This document shows positions 32,348 to 41,148 of a stretch of 64,000 nt of DNA, in pieces (the first letter of the stretch is position 1; each line of letters starts with the position of its first letter). This stretch comes from Bacteroidales bacterium (GTDB lineage Bacteria > Bacteroidota > Bacteroidia > Bacteroidales > VadinHA17): positions 36,935 to 100,934 of the forward strand of contig PLLO01000005.1 of NCBI GenBank assembly GCA_003142255.1, given 5' to 3'. The notes under the pieces are model-generated. The model worked only from the letters and a program-made list of their open reading frames with translations. It made no database searches and was not told the DNA's origin. A program made the translations under genes and the position numbers.

Positions 32348-33376
32348 TTATCCAAGTTTTACTATGAACGCGGAAAGGATCAATACCACTATTCCTGCCA
32401 CAAGAACAATTATTGTCCTGCGTTTTACACCCTTCCACTCGTGAAGAAGTATGCCCCAGATATTACTGATAGCAATGTTAAGTGCCATCAGTATACTCCA
32501 CCCGAAAACTGCCATGCTGGGAGGCAGCTTGCTCGAACCCATCCCAAAGAAATGGAACTGAAGGAACCAGAGAAGGCCGGCAAGGAAAGTAAAGAAGAGA
32601 TTATTAAGAAGCACTTTGCCGGGAACTGTATAATAATCTTTATAGGTTTTGTTCTTTATGTTAAGGAATGCGCAGTATATCAGATTTGTAATGAATCCGC
32701 CAAGCAAAATAAAAATGAGAGAGGGGTTTTTCTGGAATAAAGGATTAGTCCCATGTGCAAGTGCAACAGTCTCGATTGGTTTTCCTGACTCAAATCCGAA
32801 GTTGAAGCAGGCGCTCATAATACCAGCAAAAACAGCAATGATAAGTCCTTTTTTCAGTGCAAATTCCTTTACAGCTGCCCTCTTTTCCTCTTCACTCATT
32901 TCCTTGCTCTTGAGGGAACCGGCATAGCCTATTATTACAATACCGGCAATAGTGATTGCCACGCCAATAACTGTAAGAATGCCACCGGTTGTTGCGAAGA
33001 GATTATCTCCTGCAATTATAGGAGGAAGCAGGGTTCCAAAGGCTGCACACAGACCAAGGGCAATGCTCTGTCCAAGTGCAACTCCAAGATAGCGAAGACT
33101 CAACCCGAAAGTCAGGCCTCCGAATCCCCATAAGATCCCAAAGAAAATTGCCATCAACTTTGCCGATGATGGAGAATCCCTGATTATAGGTATCAGCTCC
33201 CCATGAGGAACAAATATCAATGCAAAGAGCCACGGGATTATTATCCATGCAAACAGACCCTGGCTGATCCAGTATGACTCCCATGCCCATGATTTTACTT
33301 TTTTAAACGGAACATAAAAACTGGCAGCTCCAATGCTGCCAAGTGCAATCAAAAATATACCAGCGATCGGATTCAT
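32348..33376 (-). CDS. rhaT: L-rhamnose/proton symporter RhaT
   Basis: About 342 residues with ten membrane helices of the RhaT/DMT type. GIFLIALGSIGAASFYVPFK is the first helix and WAWESYWISQG the conserved loop after it; GLTFGLSLRYLGVALGQSIA is another family block. It takes up L-rhamnose with protons. ATG 33376 is preferred over a TTG at 33421, which adds 15 residues not seen in the family. It is first in the minus-strand rhamnose run and divergent from the GH78 gene, 122 bases away. Confidence 0.93.
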   Translation of the reverse strand: MNPIAGIFLIALGSIGAASFYVPFKKVKSWAWESYWISQGLFAWIIIPWLFALIFVPHGELIPIIRDSPSSAKLMAIFFGILWGFGGLTFGLSLRYLGVALGQSIALGLCAAFGTLLPPIIAGDNLFATTGGILTVIGVAITIAGIVIIGYAGSLKSKEMSEEEKRAAVKEFALKKGLIIAVFAGIMSACFNFGFESGKPIETVALAHGTNPLFQKNPSLIFILLGGFITNLIYCAFLNIKNKTYKDYYTVPGKVLLNNLFFTFLAGLLWFLQFHFFGMGSSKLPPSMAVFGWSILMALNIAISNIWGILLHEWKGVKRRTIIVLVAGIVVLILSAFIVKLG

Positions 33377-33498
33377 CTTATTAATTTTTAAACGGAATCG
33401 CAATTTAGAAACTTTACTCAAGGATTTTATTTTTTAACATACTTTTTTCTTATCACATTTTTTACAACCTTTCGTATCATTAATGAAAACTACCTGAC

Positions 33499-36237
33499 AT
33501 GAAATCATTCAAGCTAACGCTACTCTTGTTTTTTATTTTTGGAAGCATTAATTCTCAGGATATTACAGTAAAAAATCTAACTACTGAGCACAAGAAAGAT
33601 CCCATTGGGATTGATGTGCGGACTCCCAGGTTGTCATGGAAAATTTACGGTACCGGGAATAACATCATGCAGACATATTATTCAATAAGAGTTGCAACAG
33701 ACCAGAAATTCTCATCGGTAAAAATGGTCTGGCAATCCGGAAAAACTGAAAGCGGAGAATCAATACTGGTGCCATATAACGGTCCTGCACTTAAATCCGG
33801 GACCAGGTATTTCTGGCAGGTAATGATCTGGGATAATAAGGGCAGAGAAACAAAATGGAGCGAAACCGCTCTGTTTGAAATGGGATTGCTGGATGCTTCG
33901 GATTGGAAGGCAAAATGGATTGAAATGAAGGGCGATACTAACAGGTTTTCGCCTTCACCTCACTTCCGGAAAGATTTTACCGTCGGGAAGAACATTCAGA
34001 AAGCGGTCGCTTATGTTACCTCACATGGATTTTATGAACTACACATAAATGGTAAAAAAGTTGGAGACCAGGTTCTTACTCCGGGATGGACTTCGTACGG
34101 AAAGAGATTACAGTACCAGGTCTATGATGTAACCTCACAGGTGGTAAAAGGCAACAATGCCATTGGTGCATTTCTTGGAGATGGATGGTATCGCGGCACT
34201 CTTGCATGGGGGAACAACTGGGCTATATACGGCAAAAGATTAGGTCTCTTCGTACAGCTGAAACTTACTTATACCGACGGAAGCGAAGAGCTCGTTGTTT
34301 CGGACGAATCATGGAAATGCAATAACGATGGAGCTCTGAGGATGAATGACATTTACGATGGCGAAATATTTGATGCAAATAAGAAACTTACAGGATGGGA
34401 TATACCTGGCTATAACGATTCAAAATGGGAGAAAGTGATCATTGGCAATCATCCTTTTAACCTAATAGCCTCTGAGGGCTCCCAGGTAAAAAAGATACAG
34501 GAGATTAAGCCTGTTAAGATATTCCGTACTCCCAAAGGAAGCCTTATTGCCGATATGGGACAAAACATGGTCGGATGGATAAGGCTTAAAGTTACCGGAC
34601 CAAAAGGAACGGTTGTAACAGTCCGCCATGCTGAAGTGCTTGATAAATTTGGTGAATTCTATACTGCCAACCTGAGATCAGCCAAAGCTCAGTATATTTA
34701 TACCCTGGCCGGAACCGGCGAAGAAATCTATGAACCCAGATTTACTTTCATGGGATTCAGGTTTGTCGAAGTGACCGGCTTCCCCGGAACGCTTACACCG
34801 GAGAATCTTACCGGAATAGTGGTTCATTCCGATATGGAGCCAACAGGTACTTACGAATGTTCGAATCTTCTTATCAACCAGCTGCAACATAATATAATAT
34901 GGGGTCAGAATGGAAATTTTGTGGATGTCCCCACTGATTGTCCGCAAAGGAACGAACGCCTTGGATGGACAGGCGATGCGCAGGCTTTTAGCCGTACAGC
35001 AGCATTTAATTATAATGTATCACCCTTCTTTACAAAATGGCTGAAGGATGTCGCTGCCGACCAGAAGCCTGGCGGCGAAGTACCTGATGTGATACCGGAT
35101 GTTTTAAACCCTCAGAATGCAAAAACAGCTTCACCTTCTGCAGGATGGGGCGATGTTTCTGTAATCGTTCCATGGACAATGTACATTGTTTATGGCGATA
35201 AGAGATTGCTCGAGACACAATATCCAAGCATGAAAAAGTGGGTTGAATATATAAGGAAGAAATCGGGCGATTCATACCTCTGGAAAGGCGGAAGCAAATA
35301 TGGTGACTGGCTTTTTTACCACCCGCCTGTGAACGATCATACCGCTGCAGACGGATATACTGAACCTGATTTTATTGCAACTGCCTATTACGCATATTCC
35401 ACTTCGCTTCTTGCCAAAGCTGCAAAAGAACTTGGCAAAACCGATGATGAAAAGAATTATACTGAATTATACAACAAGATAAGGGATGTATTCATTAAAG
35501 AATATGTGACACCTGCTGGAAGAGTCGGAACATGCTCTCAGACATCGTACATTCTTGCTTTGAAATTCGGACTCATTCCTGAAGATATGAGAGAAAAAGC
35601 TGCAAAATTTCTGGTCGCAGATATCAGGAGCAGAGGAAATCATCTTTCTACGGGTTTTCTTGGAACAATTTATATCTGCCATGAGCTTACCAATGCCGGA
35701 TATACAGATGTCGCTTATGATCTTCTTCTGCAGGAGACTTATCCATCATGGCTATACCCTGTGAAAATGGGGGCAACAACCATCTGGGAAAGATGGGACG
35801 GACAGAAAACCGACAGTACTTTTCAGGACGAAGGCATGAACTCATTCAATCATTATGCATACGGCGCTATCGGTGACTGGATGTACAGGGTTTCTGCCGG
35901 TATCGAAACACAGGACCCGGGTTACAGGAATTTAATACTTCAACCCCACCCCGCAAAGAATCTCTCTTACGCAAAAGCATCATTTGAAAGTTCATATGGT
36001 ACGATTGCCTCAGGCTGGACAAGGAAAGACGGCAAGATCATTGTTCATGTCATAATACCTGCAAATACAAAGGCTACTGTAATGCTGCCGGTTGATAATC
36101 TTTCAAAAATTATGGAGAACGGACATACGTTGCTTCAGGACAATAATGACTCTGTCATAATGGAAGAAACGAGGGAAGGTAAAAGAATAGGTCTGAAAAG
36201 AGGATCTGGAGATTACAGCTTTGAGTTTGCTGAATGA
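33499..36237 (+). CDS. Alpha-L-rhamnosidase (GH78)
   Basis: A 912-residue exported enzyme that removes terminal L-rhamnose from glycans or glycosides. Signal peptide ends near GSINSQ. An N-terminal fibronectin-like domain (TPRLSWKI, YSIRVATDQ) and a beta-sandwich (FTVGKNIQKAVAYVTSHGFY, LTPGWTSYGKR) precede the (alpha/alpha)6 catalytic barrel. That barrel has the acid region CPQRNERLGWTGDAQAF near residues 480-497 and the inverting-base region WERWDG. A C-terminal beta-domain closes the chain. The signal peptide and the divergent RhaT gene indicate periplasmic release of rhamnose followed by import. Confidence 0.95.
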   Translation: MKSFKLTLLLFFIFGSINSQDITVKNLTTEHKKDPIGIDVRTPRLSWKIYGTGNNIMQTYYSIRVATDQKFSSVKMVWQSGKTESGESILVPYNGPALKSGTRYFWQVMIWDNKGRETKWSETALFEMGLLDASDWKAKWIEMKGDTNRFSPSPHFRKDFTVGKNIQKAVAYVTSHGFYELHINGKKVGDQVLTPGWTSYGKRLQYQVYDVTSQVVKGNNAIGAFLGDGWYRGTLAWGNNWAIYGKRLGLFVQLKLTYTDGSEELVVSDESWKCNNDGALRMNDIYDGEIFDANKKLTGWDIPGYNDSKWEKVIIGNHPFNLIASEGSQVKKIQEIKPVKIFRTPKGSLIADMGQNMVGWIRLKVTGPKGTVVTVRHAEVLDKFGEFYTANLRSAKAQYIYTLAGTGEEIYEPRFTFMGFRFVEVTGFPGTLTPENLTGIVVHSDMEPTGTYECSNLLINQLQHNIIWGQNGNFVDVPTDCPQRNERLGWTGDAQAFSRTAAFNYNVSPFFTKWLKDVAADQKPGGEVPDVIPDVLNPQNAKTASPSAGWGDVSVIVPWTMYIVYGDKRLLETQYPSMKKWVEYIRKKSGDSYLWKGGSKYGDWLFYHPPVNDHTAADGYTEPDFIATAYYAYSTSLLAKAAKELGKTDDEKNYTELYNKIRDVFIKEYVTPAGRVGTCSQTSYILALKFGLIPEDMREKAAKFLVADIRSRGNHLSTGFLGTIYICHELTNAGYTDVAYDLLLQETYPSWLYPVKMGATTIWERWDGQKTDSTFQDEGMNSFNHYAYGAIGDWMYRVSAGIETQDPGYRNLILQPHPAKNLSYAKASFESSYGTIASGWTRKDGKIIVHVIIPANTKATVMLPVDNLSKIMENGHTLLQDNNDSVIMEETREGKRIGLKRGSGDYSFEFAE

Positions 36238-36253
36238 TCTCCGGAGCCTGAAA

Positions 36254-37000
36254 TTATTTTATTCTTTTCTGAACTTTTTTCCATGAATCAGTTATCAGAA
36301 AGCTTTCGTCCATATAGCTGATCATCTTCAGAAATTTTACCATCGGCACTGAGAATGTCAGCTCTCCGGACGCTACATAGGGTCTGGCAGAAGGATCGAA
36401 CATTCCGATAACGGCACGGGGACGCTCATTATCCTTCTCGAGATAAGGATAATGGACTATTGAACCGCAACCTGCACCAAAGGGTGTGAATGTGCTGTTG
36501 GGCTCGCTCTGGTCGAAATTGGCAAGTGTAAATAATCCCGAAAGGATATCGGGAGTGGCATAAAAGACCACAACATCAGGATTGTCATTTTTGGTGATCA
36601 TGTCCCATCTTTTGAAAACGATATACTTGCCGGGCAAAGTGATATTCTTCTGATTCTTCATCAATTCCTTAACCATTCCGGGAGTGCGGATGTACCTCTC
36701 TCCTTCTATTTTACCTTCTATGCCACAGGAAAGAAAGTACTCGAAATCCGGACGTATTTTATCGGCGAATCCAAGATATCTCTTCGCGCCACCACATTTT
36801 AGGGCATCTGAATTAAAAGCAAGCGACTCACCATTCCGCACCTGCCCCAGTTCACAAATGAGGCATCTCCATTTTGATGAAGATGGAACAACCTTGCAAT
36901 TTAAAGGGTTGTCAGTGTAATAGAATATTAATGGCAGCGGAGCCTCGTTGAAGTATTTTTTCCATTGGAGGATAAAATAGTCCCTTGTTTTGATTTCCAT
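36254..37000 (-). CDS. DUF169 protein
   Basis: A 248-residue protein. The DUF169 signature CGGAKRYLGF is present near residue 69, with further cysteines around it (CKVVP, CLICEL, LSCGIEG) and PFGAGCGSIVHYPYLE in the second half. Members are sometimes annotated as ArCR-like or uncharacterised. The conserved cysteines suggest metal or cluster binding, but no function is established. It stands alone, convergent with GH78 at one end. Confidence 0.8.
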   Translation of the reverse strand: MEIKTRDYFILQWKKYFNEAPLPLIFYYTDNPLNCKVVPSSSKWRCLICELGQVRNGESLAFNSDALKCGGAKRYLGFADKIRPDFEYFLSCGIEGKIEGERYIRTPGMVKELMKNQKNITLPGKYIVFKRWDMITKNDNPDVVVFYATPDILSGLFTLANFDQSEPNSTFTPFGAGCGSIVHYPYLEKDNERPRAVIGMFDPSARPYVASGELTFSVPMVKFLKMISYMDESFLITDSWKKVQKRIK

Positions 37001-37097
37001 GATTCCGTTTTATAGTCAGATCTTAAATTTACGCATATTATCAATCCGGTCATGAAGCTGATTAACATAATTGTTTTATATAACTTATAAATAATAT

Positions 37098-37105
37098 TAT
37101 TTTTG
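37098..37105 (+). promoter_or_regulatory. -7 element for the EamA transporter gene
   Basis: TATTTTTG fits TAnnTTTG and lies 33 bases before the TTG start at 37138. A TTG at 37071 is 24 bases upstream, a little far for a -33 box. Confidence 0.4.
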
Positions 37106-37137
37106 CCAGTCATAAAATTATCTCATTCATTATTGCA

Positions 37138-38040
37138 TTGGATTTTGCAGGACAACATATAGGGGAATTGGCAGCATTGATGACAGCAGTTTTCTGGACT
37201 GTAACCTCATTGTCATTTGAATTTGCCAGCAACAGGGTTGGATCGCTCCCGGTAAATATCATTAGACTCGTTGCAGGATTTGTATTCCTGAGCATATTCA
37301 CTTTTATCAGGAGAGGAATGCTTCTCCCTACAGATGCAACAAACTATAACTGGTTTTGGCTTATAATGTCAGGATTGATTGGTTTTGTATTCGGCGATCT
37401 GTTCCTGTTTAAATCGTATACTATTATCGGATCAAGATTCTCCATGCTGATCATGAACCTCGTCCCTCCTCTTACAGCTTTTGCAGGTTTTCTGATCCTT
37501 GGTGAGCGGTTGTCAGTTTTCCATTTTCTTGGAATGCTGCTCACTTTTTCAGGGATCTCCCTCGCAATTTTCAGCAGGAAAGACGGAGATGAAAAGATAT
37601 CATTAAAGCTGGCTCCCAGGGGTGTTTTATATGCAGTCGGAGGAGCAGTCGGACAGGCTCTCGGGCTTGTACTTAGTAAAAAGGGAATGAAGGATTATGA
37701 TCCGTTTGCAGCAACTCAGATCCGCATTATAGCAGGAATATCGGGCTACATAGTTCTTGTAAGTATTATGAACAGATGGAAGAGTGTAGGAAAAGCTATA
37801 CAGGACAAAAAGGCTATTGGTGCAACAACACTCGGAGCTTTTTTCGGTCCTTTTCTTGGTGTCTCATTTTCGCTTGTAGCAATAAAATTCACTGCTACGG
37901 GAATAGCTTCTACCATAATGGCGCTTGTTCCTGTTTTTATTTTGATCCCTGCCGTTGTGCTCTTTAAGCAAAAGGTGACTCTCATAGAGATCATTGGTGC
38001 TGTAATCAGCGTGGCTGGCGTGGCACTCTTCTTTATTTAA
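37138..38040 (+). CDS. EamA/DMT-family transporter
   Basis: A 300-residue protein with ten membrane helices in two EamA halves, the first starting LAALMTAVFWTVTSLSF and the second GVLYAVGGAVGQALGLVLS. Members export amino acids, nucleosides or metabolites. No ATG precedes the first helix, so TTG 37138 is the likely start; the ATG at 37180 would cut into helix 1. It is followed 6 bases later by the ArfB gene. Substrate unknown. Confidence 0.85.
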   Translation: MDFAGQHIGELAALMTAVFWTVTSLSFEFASNRVGSLPVNIIRLVAGFVFLSIFTFIRRGMLLPTDATNYNWFWLIMSGLIGFVFGDLFLFKSYTIIGSRFSMLIMNLVPPLTAFAGFLILGERLSVFHFLGMLLTFSGISLAIFSRKDGDEKISLKLAPRGVLYAVGGAVGQALGLVLSKKGMKDYDPFAATQIRIIAGISGYIVLVSIMNRWKSVGKAIQDKKAIGATTLGAFFGPFLGVSFSLVAIKFTATGIASTIMALVPVFILIPAVVLFKQKVTLIEIIGAVISVAGVALFFI

Positions 38041-38046
38041 GCAAAG

Positions 38047-38475
38047 ATGAACTGCGAAGAATTAAAAAAACGTATACGGGTAAGTGAGTTTATTTTTTCC
38101 GCTTCGCGGAGCAGCGGTCCGGGTGGACAGAATGTAAACAAAGTCAATACAAAGGTTGAATTGCGATTCAATGTTAAAGAATCAGAAAGCCTGTCGGATG
38201 AAGAAAAGGAAAAAATATTAATCAGGCTGAAAAATAAAATAACAACAAAAGGTGATCTGTTAATTATTTCACAATCAGCACGTACGCAATTACTGAACAG
38301 GCTGAAAGCCGAAGAGAAATTTTACAAACTGTTGTGCAGCGCACTTAAGGATAAGCCTAAACGGAAAGCTACCTCTCCTACTATTGCATCCTCCAGGGAA
38401 CGTCTTGAAAAAAAGAAAAAAAGGAGCAGCCTGAAGAAGCTTCGCAAAGAATCAGCATTGAACAATGATGATTGA
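38047..38475 (+). CDS. arfB: Alternative ribosome-rescue factor ArfB (peptidyl-tRNA hydrolase)
   Basis: A 142-residue protein that enters stalled ribosomes and hydrolyses peptidyl-tRNA without a stop codon. The catalytic GGQ is in SSGPGGQNVNKVNTKVELRF, and the C-terminal tail is Lys/Arg-rich (ERLEKKKKRSSLKKLRK), as required to probe the empty mRNA channel. The length and the lack of a codon-recognition domain separate it from RF1/RF2. It lies just after the EamA gene and is probably co-transcribed. Confidence 0.93.
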   Translation: MNCEELKKRIRVSEFIFSASRSSGPGGQNVNKVNTKVELRFNVKESESLSDEEKEKILIRLKNKITTKGDLLIISQSARTQLLNRLKAEEKFYKLLCSALKDKPKRKATSPTIASSRERLEKKKKRSSLKKLRKESALNNDD

Positions 38476-38813
38476 CAACATTCTCTTTTCTTCATCTAAT
38501 TTTCATTTTCCAGCAATATTTTTGAATCTCATTTTCACTTTTTCTACAGAAAAAAGATTATGGCATCATTATTGATTATCAGTGATCTTAAAAAAGATAT
38601 TGAACATATTTTTAAAAATGTTGTTTTAAAACTCATACAGAAAAAATGAGCATAATAAAACCGGATAAAAAAAAGCAATTATAAATTAATTTCACTAATG
38701 AAAATTATAGATTGTAATATGCTATTATACAATATATTATAAAATACAAGATATGATTCTGGAAATAGGATTGTTAATAAAATGCAATTTGTGTTAATAT
38801 TTCTGATACTCAA
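38476..38813. other. AT-rich intergenic region without a recognised gene
   Basis: About 340 bases between arfB and the kamA promoter. It is rich in A/T with several short oligo-A and oligo-T runs, and all frames are broken by stops. Nothing that looks like an RNA gene or repeat was seen. Confidence 0.5.
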
Positions 38814-38845
38814 TTGATACAAGGTATTTATAGAATATATATTTT
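38814..38845 (+). promoter_or_regulatory. Probable promoter of the kamA cassette
   Basis: TTG (38814-38816), a 21-base spacer, then TATATTTT (38838-38845), one base from TAnnTTTG. It leaves a leader of about 70-75 bases before the ATG at 38926. Confidence 0.45.
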
Positions 38846-38925
38846 CGCCCAATTAAAAATATTTAATAGTAACAATTTAACAACAAATTAATCAAAAGAA
38901 AAGGTGAATTTTTTCATCATCTGTT

Positions 38926-40167
38926 ATGAACGCTAACAATAATGAGGTTACGACACTCCACGGCGAGAGTCGCCTCGTGGGTTGCTCTTCTGATGAAGAG
39001 CCTGGCGCGAAAACCACGATTTTTTCGCAAAACGAAATCCCAATTCAGTTATTTAGCAACCGAAGTTCGGAGTTCATGCACCGCTACTTCCCCCTAACAA
39101 CTATCGATTCCTGGAATGATTGGAAATGGCAGTTAAGAAATGCAATTACAAGCATTGACGAGCTAAAGAAAATCATGAAATTATCCGAAAAGGAGATTAT
39201 GGCTATTAATAATCTTAAAGGCCGTCTTCCGATGAGGATAACTCCGTATTTTGCTTCGCTCATTTATGAGACAGGCTATTCCCATCCGTTGCGTCGCAAC
39301 GTAATTCCTGTGGTTGAAGAGTTGTTGCAGCACAGTACTGAGCAGTCAGATCCCCTTCACGAGAAAGCATTTTCTCCGGTCAAGGGAATCGTTCACAGGT
39401 ATCCCGACAGGGTATTATTTACGGTTACACAGGTCTGTTCAAACTATTGCAGATATTGTACCCGTTCACATTCAGTCGGAAAGCTGGACAAGCTCGGAAG
39501 GCAGGATTTCGAAAAAGCCTTTGCCTACATTGCAGCTCATAAAGAAGTCAGAGATGTGCTCATCAGTGGCGGCGATCCACTGACCCTGACTGATGATACA
39601 CTCGAATATATTCTTTCAAATATAAGGGCTATTAAGCACGTTGAAATAATACGTATCGGAACCAGGATCCCCGTTGTACTTCCGATGAGGGTCACGGATA
39701 ACCTGGTTGCAATGCTCAGAAAATACCACCCTCTTTTCCTCAGCCTTCACTTTTCACATCCTTCAGAAATTACCGAAGAGTGTGCAAAAGCATGCAATAA
39801 ACTTGCAGATGGCGGCTTCCCTCTTGGAAGTCAGACAGTACTCTTAAAAGGTATAAATGATAATATTCCTGTTATGAAGGAGCTTATGCATAAGCTCCTG
39901 ATGATTAGAGTAAGACCTTATTATTTATATCAATGCGACCTTATTCCCGGTTCCGGCCATTTCCGTACAACGGTTAAAAAAGGCCTTGAAATCATGAAGG
40001 GACTAAGAGGCTTCACAAGTGGTTATGCAGTACCGACATTTGTTATTGATGCCCCTGGCGGAGGCGGGAAAATTCCTTTGCTCCCAAATTACGTAGTGGA
40101 ACACAACACCGAGAAAATAGTATTGCGCAACTACAAGGGCGTTCTTTGTGAATACCCCGAAAGATAA
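38926..40167 (+). CDS. KamA-family radical SAM enzyme, lysine 2,3-aminomutase-like
   Basis: A 413-residue radical SAM/PLP enzyme. The SAM cluster motif is CSNYCRYC (C171, C175, C178); DVLISGGDPL follows. The PLP lysine is K382 in DAPGGGGKIP. The two aspartates that hold the substrate amino group in clostridial lysine 2,3-aminomutase are both kept (D338 in YQCD, D375 in DAPGGGGK), which favours L-lysine to L-beta-lysine. The zinc site of the clostridial enzyme is lost: its Cys268 is Asn313 here and the C-terminal CxCxxC tail is missing, since the protein stops at CEYPER. Residues 11-38 are encoded by three DNA hairpins and look unlike the family; a start at M51 (39076) is possible. First gene of a four-gene cassette; next gene after 6 bases. 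Confidence 0.9.
   Translation: MNANNNEVTTLHGESRLVGCSSDEEPGAKTTIFSQNEIPIQLFSNRSSEFMHRYFPLTTIDSWNDWKWQLRNAITSIDELKKIMKLSEKEIMAINNLKGRLPMRITPYFASLIYETGYSHPLRRNVIPVVEELLQHSTEQSDPLHEKAFSPVKGIVHRYPDRVLFTVTQVCSNYCRYCTRSHSVGKLDKLGRQDFEKAFAYIAAHKEVRDVLISGGDPLTLTDDTLEYILSNIRAIKHVEIIRIGTRIPVVLPMRVTDNLVAMLRKYHPLFLSLHFSHPSEITEECAKACNKLADGGFPLGSQTVLLKGINDNIPVMKELMHKLLMIRVRPYYLYQCDLIPGSGHFRTTVKKGLEIMKGLRGFTSGYAVPTFVIDAPGGGGKIPLLPNYVVEHNTEKIVLRNYKGVLCEYPER
38958..39028. repeat. Three back-to-back hairpins inside the 5' end of the kamA-like gene
   Basis: CCACG-GCGA/TCGC-CGTGG (38958-38980, CT bulge), GCTCTTC/GAAGAGC with loop TGAT (38984-39001) and GCGAAAA/TTTTCGC (39007-39028) follow each other with gaps of only 3-5 bases. 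A fourth small palindrome CCGAAGTTCGG lies at 39060-39070. They could act in the mRNA leader or mark an inserted palindromic element. Confidence 0.6.
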
Positions 40168-40173
40168 AATCTA

Positions 40174-41148
40174 ATGAGAGTTGGTTTAACTTATGACCTT
40201 CGGTCATGGTATCTTGACCGCGGATATTCTATGGAAGATACCGCAGAATTCGATAAGCAGGAAACAGTTGATGCAATTGCAGAATCCCTTCAGAAGATGG
40301 GATTCGAAACTGAACCGGTTGGCAACTGCTTTCAGCTTATTGAAGCCCTGGCTGCCGGGAGAAGATGGGACCTTGTATTCAATATTGTTGAGGGTCTTTA
40401 TGGCGACGGAAGAGAATCTGTTGTGCCTGCGATACTTGATCAGTACAAGATACCTTATGTCTTCAGCGGACCTGTAATACTAGGATTATCACTCAATAAA
40501 TATCTCACAAGGCTGATTGTCGCCGCCGCAGGTATACCAGTTAGCCCCGGCATGCTAATTTCGACGAAGGAGGATATTAAAAAATGCAATCTTGAATACC
40601 CGCTTTTCATTAAGCCGGTCTCGGAAGGGACAGGTAAGGGAATCAATGAGAAAAGCATGCTGAACTCTTTTGCAGAAATGAAGGAAATGGCAGAATGGAT
40701 TCTGTCTAGGTTCAATCAGCCTGCACTCGTGGAAGAATATCTTCCGGGAAGAGAATTTACGGTAGGTTTGATTGGCTCAGGAAATGAATCTGTTGCAATT
40801 GGCGGAATGGAAATAGAATGCAAGGATAATCTTCCCTATTCGGTTGAAGTCAAGGAGAATTATCAGGAGTTCTGCAAGTACATCCCATTATCGAAAGATG
40901 TTGACGGAGAGTGTAAAAGAGTTGCGCTTGCTGTTTGGAGAGCGCTGGGAACTGTTGATGCAGGAAGAGTCGATATAAAAGCCGACAGGAATGGAAGGAT
41001 TTGCTTTATGGAAGTCAATCCCCTTGCCGGACTTCATCCGGTTCACTCTGACCTTCCTATTCTCTCAAGAATGATCGGGATTGAATACCAGTCCCTGATG
41101 GAAATGATAATGAAAGCTAGTTTAAAAAGACATCAATTGACTTTATGA
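40174..41148 (+). CDS. D-Ala-D-Ala-ligase-like ATP-grasp enzyme (paralogue 1)
   Basis: A 324-residue ATP-grasp ligase. The N-terminal domain has LVFNIVEGLYGDGRES, a changed form of the Ddl substrate loop; the centre has KYLTRLIVAAAGIPVSPG and FIKPVSEGTGKGI (ATP-binding Lys and glycine loop). The C-terminal metal site is RVDIKADRNGRICFMEVNP. Such enzymes join an activated carboxylate to an amine. The cell-wall Ddl is normally single and not paired with a KamA enzyme, so a dedicated peptide-type product is more likely. The stop overlaps the next start by 4 bases (ATGA). Confidence 0.85.
   Translation: MRVGLTYDLRSWYLDRGYSMEDTAEFDKQETVDAIAESLQKMGFETEPVGNCFQLIEALAAGRRWDLVFNIVEGLYGDGRESVVPAILDQYKIPYVFSGPVILGLSLNKYLTRLIVAAAGIPVSPGMLISTKEDIKKCNLEYPLFIKPVSEGTGKGINEKSMLNSFAEMKEMAEWILSRFNQPALVEEYLPGREFTVGLIGSGNESVAIGGMEIECKDNLPYSVEVKENYQEFCKYIPLSKDVDGECKRVALAVWRALGTVDAGRVDIKADRNGRICFMEVNPLAGLHPVHSDLPILSRMIGIEYQSLMEMIMKASLKRHQLTL

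Noticed and set aside
38846..39075. Possible riboswitch in front of the KamA gene
   Set aside because: The hairpins do not match any riboswitch consensus I can recall (lysine, guanidine, SAM types), and the segment after them (IPIQLFSNRSSEFMHRYFP) looks like genuine KamA-family protein. Reported as a structural finding only.
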